Positions 42,399 through 54,064 of a stretch of DNA of 64,000 nucleotides are shown here, piece by piece. The stretch lies in NCBI RefSeq assembly GCF_022581195.2, contig NC_061455.1, forward strand, positions 9,296,120-9,360,119, in the 5' to 3' direction. The DNA comes from Helicoverpa zea (taxonomy: Eukaryota; Arthropoda; Insecta; Lepidoptera; Noctuidae). Positions within the stretch are counted from its first letter, which is position 1, and the number at the start of each line of letters is the position of its first letter. Both the position numbers and the translations under genes were made by a program. The notes under the pieces are model-generated. The model ran no database searches and had not been told where the DNA came from. It was given only the letters and a program-made list of their open reading frames with translations.

Positions 42399-43264
42399 GA
42401 GTCAACTTGAGACCTAAGCGCCGCGGTATGTTACCTACCTGCGCTCAGGTTTCAAGTTGCGGGTTATAGTAAAAGTTTCGTTTAGAACTCTCCGTTAATA
42501 AACATATATAGGTCACAATAATTAATTAATTTAATTTGAAGTTATAGTGGTTTTTAAATAGGTGAAAAAATGGGGGGCGCTAAAAAAATATTTATTCTCA
42601 AAGTGGGCAGTAGACAAAATAAGTTTGGGAACCACTGAGCTAAAGGATTTCTAGTGTCGTGAATACAATTATTGAAGAATTGGAGATATTTGACGATGAC
42701 ATAAAATACACTCATGAGTATGATTAATTGTTGAAATTTCATATAGAAAAGGCAGCCCCCGACGGTTATTCCTCGGTTATGTATTATGGTAAGTCTGGGG
42801 TATGGTATACTGGTTAAGTCGGGGGTTTTGAGTTATTTTATTATTTTTCAATAAGATTTTTACCGTCGTGGGTTTTTTCAAAATTTTTAATTTTGCTTAA
42901 TTTTATTTCAGACTTTTTAAAGAGCATATATACGAATTATAGTCTATACAGGGTTATAGGTAAAACACTAACAACCTCTCAGGACCATATTACTAATATC
43001 ATAAACTAAAACTTTTGTTCTATGACTTTTAATAATTCTCAGATTTTAGTTCATCAAAATTTTCACACAAAAATTAAAATATTTCAAGTGTACGCTCTAA
43101 AAGTTACGAAGTCTATGCGAAGCACATTAAACAGTAGTACAAAAGACAGCGGAGGGGGGCGGGGAGCGGGGCTCGGGGGGTTTGACCTATTTACGAGCGG
43201 CCGTCAGTCGTTTTTATGCGCCCGCGTCGCATCGTACGTGTCCTGTAGTGATTATCTTTTCAGT

Positions 43265-43386
43265 ATGGCGTATCGATATTCAAATGTCGAGTACACGGAA
43301 ATGGTGCGAATGCTGGCTAGGTGTGATGACAATGTTTCGGAAGCCTGTTGCCAATACGCCATACGATTCCCAAACATCCTTGCACC
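43265..43386 (+). pseudogene. Helix-turn-helix (DUF4817-like) N-terminus of a transposase, interrupted
   Basis: The ATG at 43265 encodes MAYRYSNVEYTEMVRMLARC followed by NVSEACCQYAIRFPN. This resembles the N-terminal helix-turn-helix (F/YTN-E-Y-x-M...REYQRRFPN) common in insect transposase-like genes. The frame is cut by the MITE at 43387. Confidence 0.6.
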
Positions 43387-43803
43387 TATAGTCTGTTTTT
43401 TAATCTCGTAGACTAAATTGACACTTGCAAAATGTCGAACTTTCTAATAATTTTGCTAGCTCTGTGGTGCAATGTTGTACTTACGATACCGGTTCGTTGA
43501 ATCGTAACTTTTTATCTATAATAGACGAATTTAATATTCATTCAAAGTTTTATATTTAAAATTCACGTACGTACACATGGCTGTACGACGTGCTACAAAC
43601 TGCCAGGGATATCTGACCACGCAAAGCCATGCGTAATCATCAAGGATAAGCCCATTATTTCAGGATGACTTATTGTAAAAAGTTACGATTCAACGAACCG
43701 GTATCGTAAGTACAACACTGCACCACAGAGCTAGCAAAATTATTAGAAAGTTTGACATTTTGCAAGTTTCAATTTAGTCTACGAGATTAAAAAACAGACT
43801 ATA
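43387..43803. mobile_element. MITE with about 125-bp inverted arms
   Basis: The arms begin TATAGTCTGTTTTTTAATCT and are inverted up to 43803. They include CGATACCGGTTCGTTGAATC in both. It is inserted in the transposase remnant. Confidence 0.8.
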
Positions 43804-44280
43804 GCTGAGTAACAATGCTAGCCGCCACACAGCGGTCACGAGATTAAAGGCAATTCCGGCATGCCATCAGGGATAGTGATCGTCCACCGAGGCACACAGT
43901 ACGTGAAGAAGACGATATTTTTTTATTTTTTTTATTTGACCTTTTCGTAAAAAGGCGGGAAATCGTAGTGTAGCCAAACGAATTTATTGTAATGTGTGAT
44001 AATCTCAACTCGTCCGCACACTCTAAGGTCGACTAATTGCTCGACTGGTCTCGATCGGGCCTTTTGTTGGTGAAGAAATGGTAGGGGCGTGCAAATTTTA
44101 TCACTATAACAAAATAGAGTTGAAATGTGTTAGATAGACCAATGAAATCTTGTAGGTTTGTTTTTGGCAAATGTATTATGTTTTATAAAAAGTCATAGAA
44201 CAAAAGTTGTAGTTTATGACGTTAGTAATACAGTCCTGCAAGGTTGTTAGTGATTTACCAATAACTCTGTATAATATGTT

Positions 44281-44830
44281 ATTGCTATATTATTTTGCAC
44301 TAATATTGTAGCGCCCTCTAATGAGTAACACATTGCTGATGAAAACAGAATTGTAATCGGACGTTTTGATTATATTGCAACATTGTTTAATAATAAATGT
44401 ATTAAAATAAATTGTTTATAAATTGTCCTAATATTGTGGCGCACCCTAGCGAGTTACAGCCATGACACCTGTCTAAGAACATGAACTCATCGAACACAAA
44501 TCCGTTATTGAAAACTGCATCAGAATCAGATCATTAGTTTAGAAGGTAGGTGGGAACATTACTTTTATGTTTTGCCCTAATATTGTGGCGCCCCCTAGTG
44601 AGTTACAGCCATGACACCTGTCTAAGAACATGAACTCATCGAACACAAACCCTTTATTGAAATCCGCATCAAAATCAGATAATTAGTTTAGCAGATAGGT
44701 GGGAACATTACTTTGCGTAAACGCACACACAAACACTCAAACTCACAAACACACAAACGCACATCTCTCACCCTAAACGCATATACCTGCTCCGTTCCGT
44801 CGTGTGTAAAAATGAACTTTGTATCTAAAT
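44281..44830. repeat. 149-bp tandem repeats plus CA-rich tail, left copy
   Basis: AATATTGTGGCGC recurs at 44430 and 44579 (149 bp). The block ends with ACAAACAC-type repeats and CTGCTCCGTTCCGTCGTG. The same arrangement recurs at 47181-47785. Confidence 0.8.
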
Positions 44831-45393
44831 CTCTGTCCGTAAAACCGGGTAAAACGGAAAAAAGCGAAATACTACTCACTGATTAATTACGAAATCTCAG
44901 AAACTATAAACTCCTACAAACTTGAAGGTAGGTAGGTTCTTTATTAGAGTAAAGACATGCGTTAAGTGATTATAACACGGTACCGCGCACCGCCATAGAG
45001 GGCGGTGGCGCTCGAACAAAAGAGCACCGCTCGAACGCGCGGTCAGGCGGTGTACGTGTGTTAGGCATCAACGGATTTAATGAGATCCGCTTTACTATAA
45101 TCTCGCTCTAATGTACCGCCCCACTCATTATTTCCGTCTCTTTCTATCAGTGCAGCGCGGCTAGGTTGCGCGGCGCGGGCGTCGCGCTCTTCAGTACGCT
45201 TTTGAATCTCAGGCTAACAACACGTATCCAGAATTTCAACGCTTTTTCCTGTGAAGTCTTAGAATTGCATACAATTTTCCTGTATACCGCTCGGCGCCCT
45301 AAGCCCAGCGGCCAGCGACGACTGGTGCTCTCTTTGACACCCGAAACCAAAGTCGTTTGACTTCCGAATCAAGACGACTCGTCTTCGTATCTA
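44831..45393. other. GC-rich unassigned sequence
   Basis: Contains GGTACCGCGCACCGCCATAG and other GC-rich stretches, with short ORFs on both strands (45147-45360) that show no domain. No gene is supported. Confidence 0.3.
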
Positions 45394-46159
45394 TGTTACA
45401 GCCATAGTGATTAAATAAATATTATACATAATCACTGGTCATTATATATAATACCTAAATTGACTTGACAATGTGATAAATTAATTACAATGTATTCATA
45501 ATAGCTGGTCAAATTTAGCCAAAGAAATAAATATGGTAGGTATAACCAACTTACTGTTAATTCCAAGGTACTGACTAATTCTTAAACGGTTTAAGTTATT
45601 GTCGACTTCTCTATCTGAGAGAAAATATAGAAGCATCATTTAATTTTTACAGCCAAAGTAATAAATCTAAATATTATATATGTCGGCGCGTTTATAACAT
45701 TAAAATTATGAGCGGGTAACCCCGAATAGAGTAGTAAGTGTCACGACGAGTAATGGCAGCGGTCATTCTGGTGACAGGTGCCAACTGAAGTGCGCACATA
45801 CTAACCTATTGGCTCGAAATCTCATTCCATCTTACTGATTGTGTGCGATTGTGAATAAAGTGGTGAGGAAACCAAATAATGGAACATCGGACTACACAAG
45901 CGTGCCTTTATTTTTGAATTCCGGTCGTTGCAACGCAAACGATGGAAGATGACAGCCAGAACCGCCGCGAGGCTCCTTCTGACGTTCCCACATATATATT
46001 ATCTAGCTATTATTTATAATATCTACTCAAATTGGATAAAGTGATAATATCTCCATAGACTTGGATAATGTAATAAAACGAGTAGGTATAAGATTATTAT
46101 TTCACGTTAACTAACAAAAGTGTCTGGTAGCTGACCTTAATATAATTCGAAAAAGGCTA

Positions 46160-46692
46160 GTTAGCTCAGAGCAGGGCACGCCATAATAGTAGCGAAAAGT
46201 CCCCTCTTCGAGGTGTGGCTCGGGCCACTATACGGATGGCCCGGAGGACACGATGAAACTCACAGTCCAGGTGTGCCCTGCCTGGAAAGGGCACCGCCGT
46301 GTCCTCGTCGATGCAATCGGCAGCGGCGACCTCTCGTGCCCAGCTCTGGTTCAAGCTATGGTCCGGGGTGAGAGGTAATGGGATGCCGTCGTCTCATACA
46401 GACGCTAGAGAAGTTCACATCTCTCATCCCAACTGCTGCCATGGACGTGGAAGGCACCACGGGCGCCGGGTGTCGAGTGACGTCCAACGGCTATCGTAGG
46501 CGTGGGTCCGTGGGCGGTGAGTTTCGGGTGGTTTATCGTTCTTCCGTCTCTTAGAAGACACGGGCCCGACTCGGCAGCGCGTGTTGTTCTACGCGCTCCT
46601 CGAAAAGATTCAGCAAACCCCAGTGGGTTTAAGTCACTAACAGTCTGACACTCTTTCAAGCTGCTAAACCACAGCGGGAGGAGTCATTTGAT
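46160..46692 (+). pseudogene. R1-type retrotransposon 3' end, decayed copy
   Basis: It matches the element at 3914-4690 from its start (AGGGCACGC) to the 3' UTR end (CAGCGGGAGGAGTCATTTGAT). Internal deletions and stops destroy the zinc-knuckle frame. Confidence 0.8.
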
Positions 46693-46701
46693 ACATTTAC
46701 A

Positions 46702-47182
46702 CACATTGCTGATGAAACAATTGCAATGTGTTCATATATGCTCTCTAAAAAGTCTAAAATAAAATTAAGCAAAATTAAAAATTTTGAAAAAACCCCCGAC
46801 GGTGAAAATCTTATCGAAAAATAATAAAATAATTCAAAACCCCCGACTTAACCCAATTATATAGGAATATCCGTCGGGGCTGCCTTTAAACCAGCTAAAG
46901 GATTTCTAGTGTCGTAAATACAATTGTTGAAGAATTGTAGATGTTTAACGATGACATAAAATACACTCAATATGAACATATTGAAATTTCATATAGAAAA
47001 GATAGCCCTCGACGGTTATTCCTATATAATTGGGTTAAGTCGGGGGTTTTGAGTTATTTTATTATTTTTCGATAAGATTTTTACCGTCGGGGGTTTTTTC
47101 AAAATGTTTAATTTTGCTTAATTTTATTTTAGACTTTTTAGAGAGCATATATGAACACATTGCAATTGTTTCATCAGCAATG
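46702..47182. mobile_element. Long-TIR MITE (CCCCCGAC family), intact copy
   Basis: Arms of about 180 bp (ACACATTGCTGATGAAACAA... through AAAACCCCCGACTTAA) are inverted across a short spacer. It contains the uninterrupted ACCAGCTAAAGGATTT site used by the hAT-like element in the copy at 38416. Confidence 0.85.
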
Positions 47183-47252
47183 TGTACGTTGCGTTGATGA
47201 AAACAGAATTGTAATCAGACGTTTTGATTATATTGCAACATTGTTTGGCACT

Positions 47253-47700
47253 AATATTGTGGCGCCCCCTAGTGAGTTATAGCCATGACACCTAACTAAG
47301 AATATGAACTCATCGAACACAAAACCGTTATTGAAAACCGCATCAAAATCGGATCATTAGTGTAGAAGGTAGGTGGGAACATTACTTTGCTGTTTTGCCC
47401 TAATATTGTGGCGCCCCCTAGTGAGCTACAGCCATGACACCTGTCTAAGAACATGAACTCATCGAACACAAATCCGTTATTGAAAACTGTCCCAAAATCA
47501 GATCATTAGTTTAGAAGGTAGGTGGAAACATTACTTTGCTGTTTTGCCCTAATATTGTGGCGCCGCCTAGTGAGTTATAGTCATGACACCTGTGTAGGAA
47601 CATGAACTCGTCGAACACAAATACGTTATTGAAAACCGCATCAAAATCAGATCATTAGTTTAGAAGATAGGAGGGAACATTACTTTGCACAAACGCACAC
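47253..47700. repeat. 149-bp tandem repeats, right copy (three units)
   Basis: AATATTGTGGCGCC starts at 47253, 47402 and 47551, 149 bp apart, followed by the same CA-rich tail as the left copy. Confidence 0.85.
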
Positions 47701-48049
47701 ACAAACACACAAACTCACAAACACACAAACGCACATCTCTCACCCTAAACGCATATACCTGCTCCGTTCCGTCGTGGGTAAAAAAAGTCGACAATAACTT
47801 AAACCGTTTAAGAATTAGTCAGTACCAAGTTGGTTATATCTACCATATTTATTACTTTGGCTAACTTTGACCAGCTATTATGAATAATATCCAGATAAAG
47901 AAATTAATTTATCACATTGTCAAGTTAATTTAGGTATTATATATAATGACAAGTGATTATGTATAATATTTATTTCATCACTATGGCTGTAACATAATGA
48001 CAAAAATACATGGTCGCCTAGCCCTTACACTCAGGGTAGTAGGGATCAT

Positions 48050-48392
48050 TTGCTGGTGACAGCTTTAAACCACAAACAGAAATGTTTAATCGGGTACCTA
48101 ATAGAAACCCAGAACAAACAAAATGATCACGTGGAAAAAATCCTGTCGAATCTCGTACCGCGAGAGGGCGCCACACAGCCACTGGAGCCTGACCCAAATG
48201 CCTCTTTTGACTCCTTACCGGATAGCACTCAGTCGGAGAACGAGGATGAACCATCTCAAAACAATACCACCGATGGACGAGAGAATACGAACTACGACGG
48301 AAGATAACAGAGGCTCAAAGAGAATTGGCCAGTTTACAGTCAAGGAACGTGGACGCTTTTGATTTCACTCCAACTACAATTGTAACCGAGCC
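48050..48392 (+). pseudogene. Possible retroelement gag fragment, frameshifted
   Basis: The frame from 48050 encodes an Asn/Gln/acidic stretch (NKQNDHVEKILSNLVPR). It shifts near 48300 into EAQRELASLQSRNVDAFDF. Continuity of protein-like sequence across one frameshift suggests a former gene, perhaps retroelement ORF1. I do not recognise the family. Confidence 0.3.
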
Positions 48393-48706
48393 TTAATGAC
48401 ACCCTACTGACGGAGGCTGGGGGTTTTGGGGCCTCTGTCGCCCCAGCGAACTTCTCTGGAGCTGGTGACACGCTCTTTGGTGTTGTGATCTTTTTAGGTT
48501 TCACTGGGGTGGCAGGTGCCGAGCTGGGGAAGGGGGTTTGGCTGGCCTCCAACACCTCGACGCTCTTCCTGACGTTTGTGTTTATCGGCTGAGCCGGGCT
48601 CACATTTGAAGAAGCGCCAGGAGACACATCTTGGGTTGGCGGGGCATTTTACCTGATTACATGGGTCCGGATACTGAACATATTTGAGCTTTATTGTTAA
48701 CAACAA
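48380..48706 (-). pseudogene. Pro/Thr-rich ORF, unidentified
   Basis: On the minus strand the sequence encodes SPGASSNVSPAQPINTN and TPVKPKKITTPKSVSPAP, low-complexity coding-like text as in N-terminal parts of retroelement ORF1. No domain is recognised. Confidence 0.3.
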
Positions 48707-49895
48707 AGGACAGAAGACAAATTTGCTGTTATGGATGGCGGCGTCCGAACAGCTAGCTGTGTGGGCACCTTAGCAGGGCTACTCTTCATGCTAGGAAGAA
48801 GGGTCCAAAGGTCCCTGGTTAGCCTCTGGATACCTCACAGAGCTAATTGCCGTCGAGTGCTCGTCCTTGTGCTATGCACCGCCTGTGTATAGGGTTGGAA
48901 GGTGCAGTCAAGAATTTGTATAAGTCCAATCAGAATTGATCAAAAGATCTAATAATGTCTTGATGTTGATTTGTTTTTAAACTGTTTAAAAGATTCAAGA
49001 AAAATAATAAAATAAAATAAACTCTCAGATAGATTCTATAAACCTGAGATCACTGTCCGCAAACAATACATATAAATACCTGGGTATCCGGGTGAGTCTA
49101 TCAGACATATTATATCTGGTTGTTCTCATTTGGCTAATGGTGAATATTTGCACAGACATAACCAAGTAGCCAAGATCATCCACCAGCAGCTTGCTCTGCA
49201 ATACAACCTTGTAGACCTTGAGGTACCTTACTACAAGTATGCACCCGACCTAGTTCTCGAAAAGGACCATATCACGTTGTACTGAGATCGATCTATCATC
49301 ACTGACAGGACTATTGTAGCCAATAAGCCTGATATAGTGGTGATAGATCGATTAGTGCGCCGCGCGATGATAACACTGGTCAACAAATTATTATTATTTT
49401 TTTGGTGCAAAGGTGAAATATACAATTTCTTGTAGAATATTTCATACGTAATCGAAGTCCAGAACATGAAGTTGCACTAGCATGTAGGGATTTAGAGATA
49501 TACCCCTCCTAAAGTACCAAAAACGCGTTTTTTTATGATATTTGATGTAATTTTTTGGGGACAGCAATATTTTCTAGTAATTTCTAACTAAAGCATTATA
49601 TAGTACTACTTTCCCCGCATTAACCCCATTTTAGTATATATTTTTGCAAGTTTTCTTTCTCAATATATACCATTTTAAATATAAAGTGGAGTTTTTTCAT
49701 ACTAACAGGCCAAATAAAATATAGGGAAGATCGAACTATCGTACCTGTATACATATTTCATGAAAATTTAAACTCTTAGCGTTCGAAATAAAAATGAATT
49801 TCAATCGGGAAGAGTAGTACTATATAATGCTATAGATAGAAACTAAAAAACAATTTTGCTGTCCTTCAAAAAAATCGTCAAATAGGTATCGTTAA

Positions 49896-50360
49896 AAAAA
49901 TTAAATTATAAATTTAAAAAAACCCCCGACCCAAAAAAAGTACGCAATTAAACCCTATAAAAAGCAAAAAATAACTTTAAACACTACGTAAGTACCAACT
50001 AAAGCATGTCAGACTAAACAAAATTTTGTCGTGTCGGGGGACCGCTCTAATTTATTAGCCTAACGTTAGAAGTAATAATTATAACTACTACATTATATTT
50101 ACTACTTATAACTTTGTATATAATTGTGTTTAGATACGTGTTTTTTATACGAGTGTTGTAATTAGGTAGGTATCATTTGATTTATGTAAGTATTTTTAAA
50201 GGTAAAAAGCGGTCCCCCGACACGTCAAAATTTTGTTTAGTCTGACATGCTTTAGTTGGTACTTACGTAGTGTTTAAAGTTATTTTTTGCTTTTTATAGG
50301 GTTTAATTGCGTACTTTTTTTGGGTCGGGGGTTTTTTTAAATTTATAATTTAATTTTATT
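49896..50360. mobile_element. MITE with about 150-bp arms, nested
   Basis: The arms with CCCCCGACCCAAAAAAAGTA, CGCAATTAAACCC and GTCGGGGGACCGC are inverted across a roughly 160-bp spacer. Confidence 0.8.
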
Positions 50361-50965
50361 TCATGCTTTTTGAAGGAGCTCCTTAATTTTTCCTTCCTTC
50401 ATTTAATTTCTTTTATTTTAAGATGGGGTCGCTATATGCGATCACGGCCAAAGGAAGCTGTTTAACAATCCTCATGACAAACTGGCTCTGGGAGAATTGC
50501 ACAGATTGAGAATCAATAAAGATTAACTTTTGGTCATTCTAGATTTTCAGCAAAAATATAAATCGGTTTATCCGTTTCATTCCGGCATTCCAGGGTTTCA
50601 TCCATCACATCCCATTTCCAGCATCAGGTTCTCGTCAATTAGAATCATGAAGAGAACTAGTCAAGACAAATTCAACGAGCCCAAACTCGATGCGTTTACT
50701 AAAAGGCAGTTCAGGGTTACGTCTCCTACCTTCGTGCCCTAACAGCAGACCAGCTCAGCGGTTCCAGAAGACATTAGTGTTTCAAATTTCAGATCCCACA
50801 TATGCTTGCAAGTAAACTGAGCGTGTAACATTCCTATCACACCTATCAAACGAGGTGATGACCTTGAAGACCTGAACCGATTTCCACCAAACATAGCTAA
50901 TGACATTCCTTTCAAATAAAAAAAACCGCATTACAATCTGATCATCCGTTTGGGAGCTACGATGC

Positions 50966-50969
<4 letters not shown>

Positions 50970-51012
<43 letters not shown>
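50970..51012. repeat. (CA)n microsatellite
   Basis: About 20 CA dinucleotides. Confidence 0.95.
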
Positions 51013-51017
<5 letters not shown>

Positions 51018-51574
51018 TCAAACTTATAACACCCCGTCGTTTTTGCGTCGGGGGTTAAAAACGCGTTTTTGGTACTTTAGGAGGGGTATATCTCTAAATC
51101 CCTACGTGCAAGTGCAACTTGTTCTGGACTTCGATTACGTATCAAATTATCTATAAGAAATGATATATTTCACCTTTGCACCAAAAATGCTGTTGACCAG
51201 TGTAATCGATGTCGCCGTTCCGCATGACGAGAACCTCGTGAAAGCAGAAAAAGAGAAACAAATAAAGTATCTTGACTTAGCGCACGAGGTTGTCGCCATG
51301 TGTCTGTTATTGTTATTGTGCCGATTGTCGTTACGGCCAATGGTTTAATAGCCAAGAGCCTCGACCAACACCTCAGGAGGCTCTCGTTGGACGGCTGGAT
51401 CAAGAGACACGGCACTCCTTGATACGGCACGTATTGTGAAGAGGTTTCTGTCTCTGGGACCCTAACCACCGGTACCTTGAACCCTGTGCCCGATATCGGT
51501 GGCAACCTATTTTTTATATTTTTAATATGTACAAGAATAAATAAAGTAATAAAATAAATAGCAAATTATAAAAT

Positions 51575-52722
51575 AATAGTTATTTGTTATACAAGAGTGC
51601 AAAGTTGCTTTTTAACCGCGGGCTCAATTTTGATGACCAAGCAAGCGAAGGATTCTAAAATTGAAATACGAGCGTAGCGAGTGTTTCAATAATTAGAATC
51701 CTGAGCGATAGCGAGGGAATCAAAAGAGCACAAGGTGAAAAATCTTTGCACTCGAGTGCAACACGTAACTTTTCATCCCACCTCATCGAGGAAATTACTA
51801 AATGCAAAAAAACAAAATGGCGCGCACATACGAGTATCAAATTAAAAAGATGTACCTATTAAAGTTACACATAAAAGTTAACATATTTGAAAACTCACTT
51901 TAAAAATGAAACGACGTTAAAAATCTGTGTAAAAACAATAATAAAAAATACCTAATTAATTGAATAATTATTTTAAGCAGTATTTTATTTATTTAATATG
52001 TATTTGTTTGAAAAGGCTTATCAAGATTGTCACAAATGGAGTATTGCACACGATGTTCTAAATTCAAATCACTTTGCCGCTCTAGAGGATAAAAACGACT
52101 TTTGTGCTCAGATATCAAAGGGTAAAACTACTCTTTCCGAGATGGTGGGATGAAATAGTTATTTGTTATACAAGAGTGCAAAGTTGCTTTTTAACCGCGG
52201 GCTCAATTTTGATGACCGAGCAAGCGAAGGATTCTAAAATTGAAACACGAGCGTAGCGAGTGTTTCAATAATTAGAATCCTGAGCGATAGCGAGGGAATC
52301 AAAAGAGCACAAGGTGAAAAATCTTTGCACTCGAGTGCAACACGTAACTTTTCATCCCACCTCATCGAGGAAATTACTAAATGCAAAAAAACAAAATGGC
52401 GCGCACATACGAGTATCAAATTAAAAAGATGTACCTATTAAAGTTAACATATTTGAAAACTCACTTTAAAAATGAAACGACGTTAAAAATCTGTGTAAAA
52501 ACAATAATAAAAAATACTTAATTAATTGAATAATTATTTTAAGCAGTATTTTATTTATTTAATATGTATTTGTTTGAAAAGTCTTATCAAGATTGTCACA
52601 AATGGAGTATTGCACACGATGTTCTAAATTCAAATCACTTTGCCGCTCTAGAGGATAAAAACGACTTTTGCGCTCAGATATCAAAGGGTAAAACTACTCT
52701 TTCCGAGATGGTGGGATGAAAA
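51575..52722. repeat. Tandem duplication of a 579-bp unit
   Basis: AATAGTTATTTGTTATACAA starts units at 51575 and 52154. The copies are nearly identical apart from a deletion of about 13 bp in the second. Each contains CGAGCGTAGCGAG and GAGCGATAGCGAG motifs and has TTTCATCCCACCTC internally and its inverse at the unit end. Confidence 0.9.
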
Positions 52723-53407
52723 ATAAATATTCGGTCACAGTTGAACTGAAATAAGTGAGTCAGCAGCCAAAAAGCTGTAAGTTTATATTTTTTTAAAGTA
52801 AAATCTAAGTGCAGCGGTCAAAAGACACGTTGCATTGCGTGCGACTAGATATATTATATCGGGAATTACTCCCTGGTCCAACTGTGTGGTCAAAGCTGTG
52901 TGACAGTAGCAGCGTAAGGGGGAGGGGGGGGAGCGCCTAGGGTACCACATCTAGGGGGGTGCCATATCGGTCACTGAACCTTATTGCAACCTTTATTGCA
53001 GATTAGACTGACCGGTAGTGAACCAGGTTCACTAGAACAAAATTGGTACACAAAAGTCGCACTCCATAGGCCCGATAAGAAAGCACATGTTTTGTCACAT
53101 ATACCTATCACAAATTAACTATCAGAGTGAAAATAACTCAATTTGATGACACATTTATGTGTCCAGCTTTAGCTTTCAAATTAAGATGAAGTTAAACATA
53201 AACCCCCTTACTTATAAAAATCTCTAATCACCTTCTAAGCAACATTTTAACTAATCACTACTTAAAGTCTTAAGTATTGATTTAATGTTGGTAAAGACAT
53301 GCTTAAGCAACGTTTATAAGTATATTGATTTCTGACACTTCACTTTTTATTTTTTATTTAAACGTTTATAAGTAATAATTTTCTTAAACAGCCCATAAGT
53401 ATTACTT
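52723..53407. other. Unassigned AT-rich sequence
   Basis: A GGGGGGAGCGCC stretch near 52926 resembles hAT-type terminal sequence, but no paired end was found. No gene. Confidence 0.3.
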
Positions 53408-53525
53408 ATGTATTGTAGTTTATCAGTTGTGTTAGCACCCATAACACAAGTTAATTAATAACTTACCATGGGGCTAACCAATCGTGTGTGAAAAGGTGTC
53501 CCGACATTATATTATATATATATAT
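53408..53525 (+). mobile_element. 3' part of SINE (second family)
   Basis: TGTGTTAGCACCCATAACAC to CGACATTATATTATATATAT matches the body of the SINE at 25362-26030. Confidence 0.75.
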
Positions 53526-53626
53526 TATATTATATATATCTTTCTTATGACTATTTCTTATATTCTTATGTACTACACTTACAGTTTTATGCTTCTTATG
53601 TTTCTATGTTATAATCTATTTTTAGA

Positions 53627-53811
53627 TGTCAATCCTCCTTGCGCCTATCCTGCACCGAGCAGGCTGGCAAGAAGAAGAAGTTAAGACGTCGACTGCGATG
53701 ACAGAACTTCAGAATTTACATGATTTCCAAATTATCTTCAATGCTGTATTTTTAATAACTTCGTTTTGATATCGTTAAATCATTTATAAAAGTACTGTTT
53801 GTAAGCAATAA
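53627..53811 (+). other. Possible terminal exon with AATAAA
   Basis: An acceptor-like TTTTTAG precedes 53627, a frame is open for about 48 codons (MSILLAPILHRAGW...) and AATAAA follows at 53806. A second frame is shorter and Lys/Arg-rich. No family is recognised and no partner exon was found. Confidence 0.25.
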
Positions 53812-54064
53812 AACTTGCACGGTTGTATGTCTATGAATTATGTGTTTTTAATGTTTGTCTACCCCTTCTGATCTGTCTTTTAAGATCAGAAGTGGGTAGC
53901 CACGCGTTCTTTACCGTTTCGTTTGCCGTCTAAATTCAGTAATTATTTGTTCTATTATTGAAACTACACCTCAACCATAAATAAGTTTTATTTCTTACAC
54001 TCGAGAGTATTCTGAAGAAAAAGTATGAACTAGTTATAGTTCCAATACTGTTGCGATTCTATGA

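Larger units (their letters stand above)
38558..42637. mobile_element. hAT-like element, 4,080 bp, 8-bp duplication, no transposase
   Basis: The ends are CAGTGTTTCCCAAAGTGGGC and the inverse of CAGTGGTTCCCAAACTT, typical of hAT elements. AGCTAAAG flanks both sides (38550-38557, 42638-42645). The interior holds a 147-bp tandem array (39650-40810), a retroelement tail (41040-41450) and a second hAT-type end at 42398. No transposase frame is visible, so it is non-autonomous. Confidence 0.85.
38416..42930. mobile_element. Long-TIR MITE (CCCCCGAC family) split by a hAT-like element
   Basis: The left arm 38416-38557 and right arm 42638-42930 are inverted copies (CCCGACTTAACCAG... and CCGTCG blocks). 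An uninterrupted relative at 46702-47182 reads straight through ACCAGCTAAAGGATTT, which is the empty site. Confidence 0.8.
42947..44277. mobile_element. TIR element (about 85-bp ends) with transposase N-terminal remnant
   Basis: The left end ACAGGGTTATAGGTAAAACA continues into CATAAACTAAAACTTTTGTT. It is inverted at about 44185-44277, with TA on both sides. A short ORF remnant and a nested MITE are inside. Confidence 0.7.
45394..47994. mobile_element. TIR element with about 210-bp ends and TA duplication
   Basis: The left arm 45394-45614 (TGTTACAGCCATAGTGATTA...) is inverted at 47786-47994, with TA flanking. Inside are an R1-type remnant, a MITE and the 149-bp repeats. No transposase was seen. 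Confidence 0.8.
49374..51202. mobile_element. TIR element, 1,829 bp, TAA duplication (PIF/Harbinger-like?)
   Basis: About 155-bp inverted ends start CACTGGTCAACA. TAA flanks both sides (49371-49373, 51203-51205). The interior has a nested inverted-repeat MITE (about 49896-50360), a (CA)n run (50970-51012) and no transposase. A 3-bp TAA duplication fits PIF/Harbinger, but the superfamily is not proven. Confidence 0.8.
49105..51560 (+). pseudogene. R2/R4-like retroelement C-terminus with restriction-like endonuclease, split
   Basis: The left part (49105-49373) encodes RHIISGCSHLANGEYLHRHN and later NKPDIVVIDRLVRRAMI, with one stop after ITLY. The right part (51203-51560) continues IDVAVPHDENLVKAEKEK and KYLDLAHEVVAM, then VPIVVTANGLIAKSL in another frame. 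Together they form the H-x4-C knuckle and the KPD...IDVAVP nuclease core. The split is caused by the transposon at 49374-51202. The RT is missing. Confidence 0.8.

Noticed and set aside
45660..46010. Possible solo LTR with gag start (TGTCGGCGCG... and ATGGAAGATGACAG)
   Set aside because: No second LTR, clear primer-binding site or target duplication could be shown.
50782..51156. ORFs over the CA repeat
   Set aside because: Low-complexity translation of a microsatellite.
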